In this document: one piece after another, positions 60,157 to 64,000 of the stretch
Layout of the letters: each line of letters begins with the position of its first letter
Position numbering within the stretch: position 1 is the first letter of the stretch
Source: JAVKDP01 sp040222185
GTDB taxonomy: Bacteria > Bacteroidota > Rhodothermia > Balneolales > Balneolaceae
Direction: 5' to 3'
Length of the DNA: 64,000 bases
NCBI GenBank assembly: GCA_040222185.1
Contig: JAVKDP010000086.1
Location: forward strand, 6,856 to 70,855
Program-made: the position numbers and the translations under genes
Notes under the pieces: generated by a model
Told to the model about the DNA's origin: nothing
Seen by the model: the letters and a program-made list of their open reading frames with translations, nothing else
The model's database searches: none

Positions 60157-60942
60157 ATGGAAAATGTAGCCCTTATTACCGGCGCTTCAAGTGGAATAGG
60201 CAAAGACCTGGCACATGTACACGCTGAAAAAGGAAAGGATCTTGTTATTGTTGCCCGCAGAGAAGAGCAGTTATTAGACTTGAAATCAACCATTGAAGAG
60301 AAGCATGGGGTTCAGGTTAAGGTAATAGCAAAAGATCTGCTCTCTCCGGACTCAGCCCAGGGAATTTTTGATGAGTTAGCTCAAGAAGGGGTAGAAGTGG
60401 AATACCTGATCAATAATGCCGGGTTTGGTGGGCTTGGATATTTCCATGAACAGGACTCAGATTTACAGCAAAGGATGATTACCCTGAATGTTAGTTCACT
60501 CACTGAAATGAACCGGTTGTTTCTTCCTCCGATGATTAAGCGAAATAGTGGCCGGATTCTGAATGTAGCAAGTACAGCGGGATATCTTCCCGGTCCGCTT
60601 CAAGCGGTGTATTTTGCTACCAAAGCTTATGTACTTTCTTTGAGCCAGGGCATAGCCGGGGAGTTGATGGGAACGAATGTCACAAGTACAGCTCTTTGTC
60701 CGGGGGCAGTAGCAACAGAATTTGCTGATCATGCGGATTTAAAAGAAAGCCCAATGTTTCAAAAGGCGAAAAGCTCCCGTTCGGTTGCTGAGTTTGGATA
60801 TAATGCAATGATGAAAGGGAAAACAGATGCAATAAATGAATTCGGGCTTAGAATTCAACTCAAGTATATGATCCAATTTGTTCCGAAAAAGATGGTGTTC
60901 ACAATGATGAAGAAGATGCAGGCGAAGAGTGTGAGTGCATAA
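60157..60942 (+). CDS. Short-chain dehydrogenase/reductase (SDR)
   Basis: 261 residues, classical SDR. NADP-binding ALITGASSGIGKDLA at 5-19 with Arg-Arg after beta2 (VARREEQL) favouring NADPH; NNAG motif in YLINNAGFGG; Ser in NVASTAG and catalytic YFATK near 154-158; CPGAVATEF after it. C-terminus is basic and Met-rich (KKMVFTMMKKMQAK). Substrate unknown; resembles the DltE/YqjQ-like group. Confidence 0.9.
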   Translation: MENVALITGASSGIGKDLAHVHAEKGKDLVIVARREEQLLDLKSTIEEKHGVQVKVIAKDLLSPDSAQGIFDELAQEGVEVEYLINNAGFGGLGYFHEQDSDLQQRMITLNVSSLTEMNRLFLPPMIKRNSGRILNVASTAGYLPGPLQAVYFATKAYVLSLSQGIAGELMGTNVTSTALCPGAVATEFADHADLKESPMFQKAKSSRSVAEFGYNAMMKGKTDAINEFGLRIQLKYMIQFVPKKMVFTMMKKMQAKSVSA

Positions 60943-60950
60943 TTACCAGG

Positions 60951-61022
60951 TCATCCTGAACTTGTTTCTCCCAGGGAGTCCTACGGACAGGATCTTTCGA
61001 GTCGACCTCAGTATTTATCAGA
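60951..61022 (+). repeat. Dispersed repeat, copy with GTCGACCTCAGTATTTATC
   Basis: TCATCCTGAACTTGTTTC, a spacer with CAGGGAGTCCTACGGACAGGATC in parts, then TTTCGAGTCGACCTCAGTA. It matches 56430-56490. The rest of the gap to 61194 is AT-rich and shows no gene. Confidence 0.65.
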
Positions 61023-61194
61023 GTAACTTGGTGTTTAGGAACCCTTTAGATTTCTCACTCTGCTTGAATTGACTACTATGGGAAACATATATCTCTGAAT
61101 GGCTCAAAAATAATATGTGGTTAAAAAGTATAGCGTTAGTTTTTTTTATTATACTAACAGTACTCAATAAGAACTCTAACTTTGTTATACATCC

Positions 61195-62499
61195 GTGGAT
61201 ATTGAAACCCTGATCGAGCTTGAAAAAGCTTTGGAGCAAATACCATCCAATACCATTCTAAGGAGACAACTCGCTAAAGGCTATTATGGGATAAATGAGT
61301 TTGAGACAGCCAAGAGTCATCTAAATATCTTAATAGAATCCGAATCAAAAGATGAGGATAAATTATTGTTGGCAAGCTGTTATTTACAAATTCAAAACTA
61401 CTCACCAGGGCTTGTTATTTGTGAAGAGTTACTATCCAGGTTTATAGATGAACAGATAGCGGAACTTTATGTTAAGTTACTTATTGGAGCTGGTCAATTA
61501 GAAGATGCGATAGAATCGTATCAAAAATTTCAGAAAAAGTTAGGAAACTGGGTAAACTCCGAAATTGAACATAAAATTAGAATTCCTATTCAAGCTACAG
61601 ACGACGAAGATGATTTTGAGAATAGTGGATTTAATCCCTTTTTAGAAAAGCCGGAAATAGAGTTCAAAGATGTAGGTGGTATGGAAGGGTTAAAAGAAGA
61701 GATCAGGTTTAAGATAATCGAGCCCCTCAAGAATCCAGAAGTGTATAAAGCCTATGGCAAGAAAGCTGGTGGAGGAATTTTAATGTATGGGCCTCCAGGA
61801 TGTGGTAAAACGTATCTTTCAAAAGCTACTGCAGGAGAAATCGATTCAAATTTTTTATCAATCGATATAAATGATGTAACCGACATGTGGGTTGGAAATA
61901 GTGAAAAGAACCTGAATCAAAAATTCGAAATAGCAAGAAGTAATAACCCTTGTGTAATGTTTTTTGATGAAATAGATGCACTTGGAAGTAAGAGGGTTGA
62001 TCTCAGGCATTCAGCTAATCGAAATGTGATAAACCAGTTTTTGAAAGAAATGGATGGTATTGATTCGTCAAACGAGGGAGTACTAATACTCGGTGCTACA
62101 AATGCTCCATGGCATATGGATCCAGCCTTTCTCAGACCTGGCCGTTTTGATAGGATAATTTTCGTTCCACCTCCTGATATTGAAGCAAGGGAAAAAATAT
62201 TTTCGATATTGCTAAAGGATAAGCCAACTCAAAATGTAGATTTTCAAAAACTAGCCAGTAAAACTAATGATTTTAGTGGAGCTGATATTATGTTAGTTAT
62301 TGATATTGCCATTGAAAAAAAGTTAAAAAAAGCAGTTAAAACCGGAGGTATTGAGCCGTTGCTAACTAAAGATTTACTAGCTGCCAGGAAACAAGTTCGC
62401 CCTTCGACAAAAGAGTGGTTTAATACCGCCAGAAATTATGCACTATACTCTAATTCATCAGGGCTATATGATGAGATTAAAACTTATTTAAAACTATAA
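61195..62499 (+). CDS. TPR-AAA ATPase (Cdc48/FtsH-like single AAA domain)
   Basis: 434 residues, GTG start. Residues 1-130 form about three TPR-like helical pairs (LRRQLAKGYYGINEFETAKSHL, KLLLASCYLQIQNYSPGLVI in parts). Residues 155-420 are a classic AAA module: FKDVGGMEGLKEEIR, Walker A YGPPGCGKT at about 199-207, pore-loop region DVTDMWVGNSEKNL, Walker B MFFDEIDAL, second region of homology with FLRPGRFDR (arginine finger). One AAA ring only, no protease domain. The next gene begins 4 bp later and encodes a TPR membrane protein, so the pair probably forms a membrane-linked unfoldase/remodelling complex. Client unknown. Confidence 0.85.
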   Translation: MDIETLIELEKALEQIPSNTILRRQLAKGYYGINEFETAKSHLNILIESESKDEDKLLLASCYLQIQNYSPGLVICEELLSRFIDEQIAELYVKLLIGAGQLEDAIESYQKFQKKLGNWVNSEIEHKIRIPIQATDDEDDFENSGFNPFLEKPEIEFKDVGGMEGLKEEIRFKIIEPLKNPEVYKAYGKKAGGGILMYGPPGCGKTYLSKATAGEIDSNFLSIDINDVTDMWVGNSEKNLNQKFEIARSNNPCVMFFDEIDALGSKRVDLRHSANRNVINQFLKEMDGIDSSNEGVLILGATNAPWHMDPAFLRPGRFDRIIFVPPPDIEAREKIFSILLKDKPTQNVDFQKLASKTNDFSGADIMLVIDIAIEKKLKKAVKTGGIEPLLTKDLLAARKQVRPSTKEWFNTARNYALYSNSSGLYDEIKTYLKL

Positions 62500-62503
62500 T
62501 TTG

Positions 62504-63694
62504 ATGGTATCAATAGACCAGATTTATGAATTAATACAGAGGGAAAAGTTCGATCTCGCATTGGAAAAGCTGAATGATGCGCTTAGTACATATCCTAATG
62601 AAACAGAACTAAAACGCTTAAAAGCATTTGCGCTAAGTGGGAAAGACGAATTTGAACAAGCCTCACAAGTTATAAAAGAAGCAATAGCTGAAGATCCTGA
62701 ATACAGTTTCTTGTACTACACTAAAGCCCAGATTGAAGGTAACCAGGGAAAGCATAAGGATGCTATTAAGAGTTTAAATGAAGCCATACGATTAGAGCCC
62801 GAAACAGCATGCTTCTATTCACTAAAAGCAATCGTTTATATAGATTTAAAGAAATGGAAAAAATCAGTTGAAACAGCACGAAAAGCTCTAGAGCTAGATC
62901 CCGATGATATAGACGCTCAGAATGCACTAGCTACAGCTAAAAATCTTATGGGACAAACATCTGAGGCTCTTGATACCTTGGTTTCAGCATTAGAGAAAGA
63001 TCCGGAGAACCCAAGTACACATGCGAATTTAGGCTATCATTATTTGTTTAAAGGTGAAATCAAAAAAGCGAAGGAACATTTTGGTATTTCATTAGAGATC
63101 GACCCAACTTCTGATGTTACCAAGCAAGGAATGCTTGAAGCTATGAAGGCTTCCAATATCATTTACAGGAAGCTGGTACAGTTCTATTTTTGGTCTGAAA
63201 AAATTGGAGGCAAATTTACATGGGCACTTATCATAGGGTTACTAATCGTAATAAATATAATACCAGTACTTGTTCCATTTTACCTGTTGCTACTTGTTTG
63301 GACCTGGGTTACTCCACCATTAGCAGATATGATCATCTTTTTTGATAAGTATGCAAAGTATTTAATGACGGAAGATGAACGGCTTCTCACAGGTATTAAT
63401 GTAGGACTACTTGTTATTTCTCTATTGTCCTTAACAGCATCATTTATGACAGAGTACTCTTTCCTTTTCCTTTCCTTTTCTTTGTTTATGTCAATAATTC
63501 CATTGTATCATATTCAGACAAACTCAAAGACATTTTCAAAAGCTGTCGTAGCCATATTTGGAGTCGCATTTATTGCATTTGGAATCTTCGGAACTATCGA
63601 CATGCAAATATATGGTAACTCTGAGAATATATTTGGGGCACCTATGGTAGGAGGGATTATTATCTTTACCTGGGTCAATTCATTCCTGAAATAA
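62504..63694 (+). CDS. TPR protein with C-terminal membrane domain, partner of the AAA ATPase
   Basis: 396 residues from ATG 62504 (a TTG at 62501 is just before it). Residues 1-205: about six TPRs, e.g. LKRLKAFALSGKDEFEQA, SLNEAIRLEPETACFYSLKA, THANLGYHYLFKGEIKKAKE (20 residues or fewer each). Residues 235-396: about four to five membrane helices (ALIIGLLIVINIIPVLVPFY; LLVISLLSLTASFM; VVAIFGVAFIAFGIFG; VGGIIIFTWV). The TPR part faces the cytoplasm by the positive-inside trend. Likely recruits the ATPase to the membrane. No family name known to me. Confidence 0.78.
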   Translation: MVSIDQIYELIQREKFDLALEKLNDALSTYPNETELKRLKAFALSGKDEFEQASQVIKEAIAEDPEYSFLYYTKAQIEGNQGKHKDAIKSLNEAIRLEPETACFYSLKAIVYIDLKKWKKSVETARKALELDPDDIDAQNALATAKNLMGQTSEALDTLVSALEKDPENPSTHANLGYHYLFKGEIKKAKEHFGISLEIDPTSDVTKQGMLEAMKASNIIYRKLVQFYFWSEKIGGKFTWALIIGLLIVINIIPVLVPFYLLLLVWTWVTPPLADMIIFFDKYAKYLMTEDERLLTGINVGLLVISLLSLTASFMTEYSFLFLSFSLFMSIIPLYHIQTNSKTFSKAVVAIFGVAFIAFGIFGTIDMQIYGNSENIFGAPMVGGIIIFTWVNSFLK

Positions 63695-63695
63695 C

Positions 63696-63735
63696 TCAGT
63701 CACCCTGAGCAAAGCAAAGAATTTTTCAGGGAAGC
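63696..63735 (+). repeat. Dispersed repeat, degenerate GTCACCCTGAGC copy
   Basis: AGTCACCCTGAGCAAAGCAA followed by AGAATTTTTCAGGG. Same family as 59196-59232, with several changes. It begins right after the TPR gene stop. Confidence 0.55.
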
Positions 63736-63820
63736 AGCTCTTAGAATCATTCTAAAATAGAGACCTCTTTTGCAATACTTGTGAAAAGCTCTTAAACTTG
63801 CCCCGCTTAAAACAACGACT

Positions 63821-63907
63821 ATGAAACAGTTCAACACAAATAACATCCCTGATTATGGAAGCCGCTATTATGCGAAGCTTATAGGGAACGGACTGTCTGA
63901 TTGGTAA
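63821..63907 (+). CDS. Candidate small protein of 28 residues
   Basis: Frame ATG 63821 to TAA 63907: starts MKQFNTNNIPDYG, continues SRYYAKLIGNG and ends LSDW. Composition is protein-like (Tyr, Gly, Asn; basic middle). A very good terminator begins 28 bp later, so a short transcript of about 150 nt is likely here, coding or not. No similarity recognised; it might also be a leader peptide or an RNA gene. Confidence 0.35.
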   Translation: MKQFNTNNIPDYGSRYYAKLIGNGLSDW

Positions 63908-63934
63908 TTAAAGAAACGTTGTAACGAAATTTTT

Positions 63935-63968
63935 AAAGCCCGGGCATTCTGTCCGGGCTTTTTTTTTG
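63935..63968 (+). terminator. Strong rho-independent terminator
   Basis: AAGCCCGG (63936-63943) and CCGGGCTT (63953-63960) form a perfect 8-bp G+C-rich stem, followed by nine T. Confidence 0.92.
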
Positions 63969-64000
63969 GAATACGCCAAAACCGGAGAGTTGGCCCGGAC

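Overview
The window reads as about 64 kb of chromosome from an aquatic member of the Bacteroidota/Balneolota group, most like Balneola or a relative. This placement is inferred from gene content. The arginine operon uses a carbamoyl-acylornithine route (argF' instead of argF), the DksA-like protein has a reduced zinc finger, several starts have no clear Shine-Dalgarno sequence, and scattered repeats resemble those of these genomes. Base composition is about 40% G+C by eye, lower in the 40.8-45.6 kb island.

Layout. 0-10 kb: the end of a class II photolyase, rarA, an FMN reductase, a histidine kinase/response regulator pair, an orphan receiver protein, and a sugar permease-transketolase operon with palindromic candidate operators. 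10.6-19.4 kb: a tightly overlapping arginine operon (GNAT acetyltransferase-argG-argC-proC-argD-argF'-argB-argE-argH). 19.5-22.9 kb: single genes (DinB-like, BtuF-like, luciferase-like oxidoreductase, HExxH protein). 22.9-28.6 kb: a sulfur-mobilisation operon (secreted sulfurtransferase, two YeeE/YedE subunits, a rhodanese-like protein lacking its cysteine, a class V aminotransferase), divergent from a membrane-bound AraC regulator with an extracytoplasmic cysteine cluster. The 3' end of that regulator is a duplication junction. It is followed by decayed copies of pieces of the upstream genes. 29-33.2 kb: a methyltransferase, then a minus-strand cluster of LMW phosphatase, TetR, fabF and fructosamine-type kinase, with TetR-like operator palindromes. 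33.4-40.6 kb: ileS, dksA-like, lspA, a secreted hydrolase-like protein, a ribBA whose GTP cyclohydrolase II half has lost its zinc ligands, and yajC.

40.8-45.6 kb is the most unusual part. It has two tandem membrane-anchored paralogs, then small AT-rich genes separated by four related elements of 69-123 nt. These elements have inverted ATAAC...GTTAT ends and inner GCGTTT/AAACGC arms. Genes on the minus strand stop 6-9 nt before an element and the next one starts 0-24 nt after it. This is the layout of an integron gene-cassette array with attC sites, here with no integrase in view. One cassette carries an overlapping pair: a TauD-like Fe(II)/2-oxoglutarate oxygenase and a HEPN-motif protein with a zinc ribbon. 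I consider this the best candidate for an undescribed system.

45.7-64 kb: a DUF1428 gene, tRNA-Leu(UAA), a beta-barrel protein, rel, an HU-like gene, ruvX-def-fmt, an ankyrin protein, pruA, gap, an M28 peptidase lipoprotein, several small conserved genes including a DUF1508-type gene of 57 codons, OsmC, SIMPL and SDR proteins, and a two-gene unit of a TPR-AAA ATPase and a TPR membrane protein. Interspersed repeats sit in the gaps of this last third.
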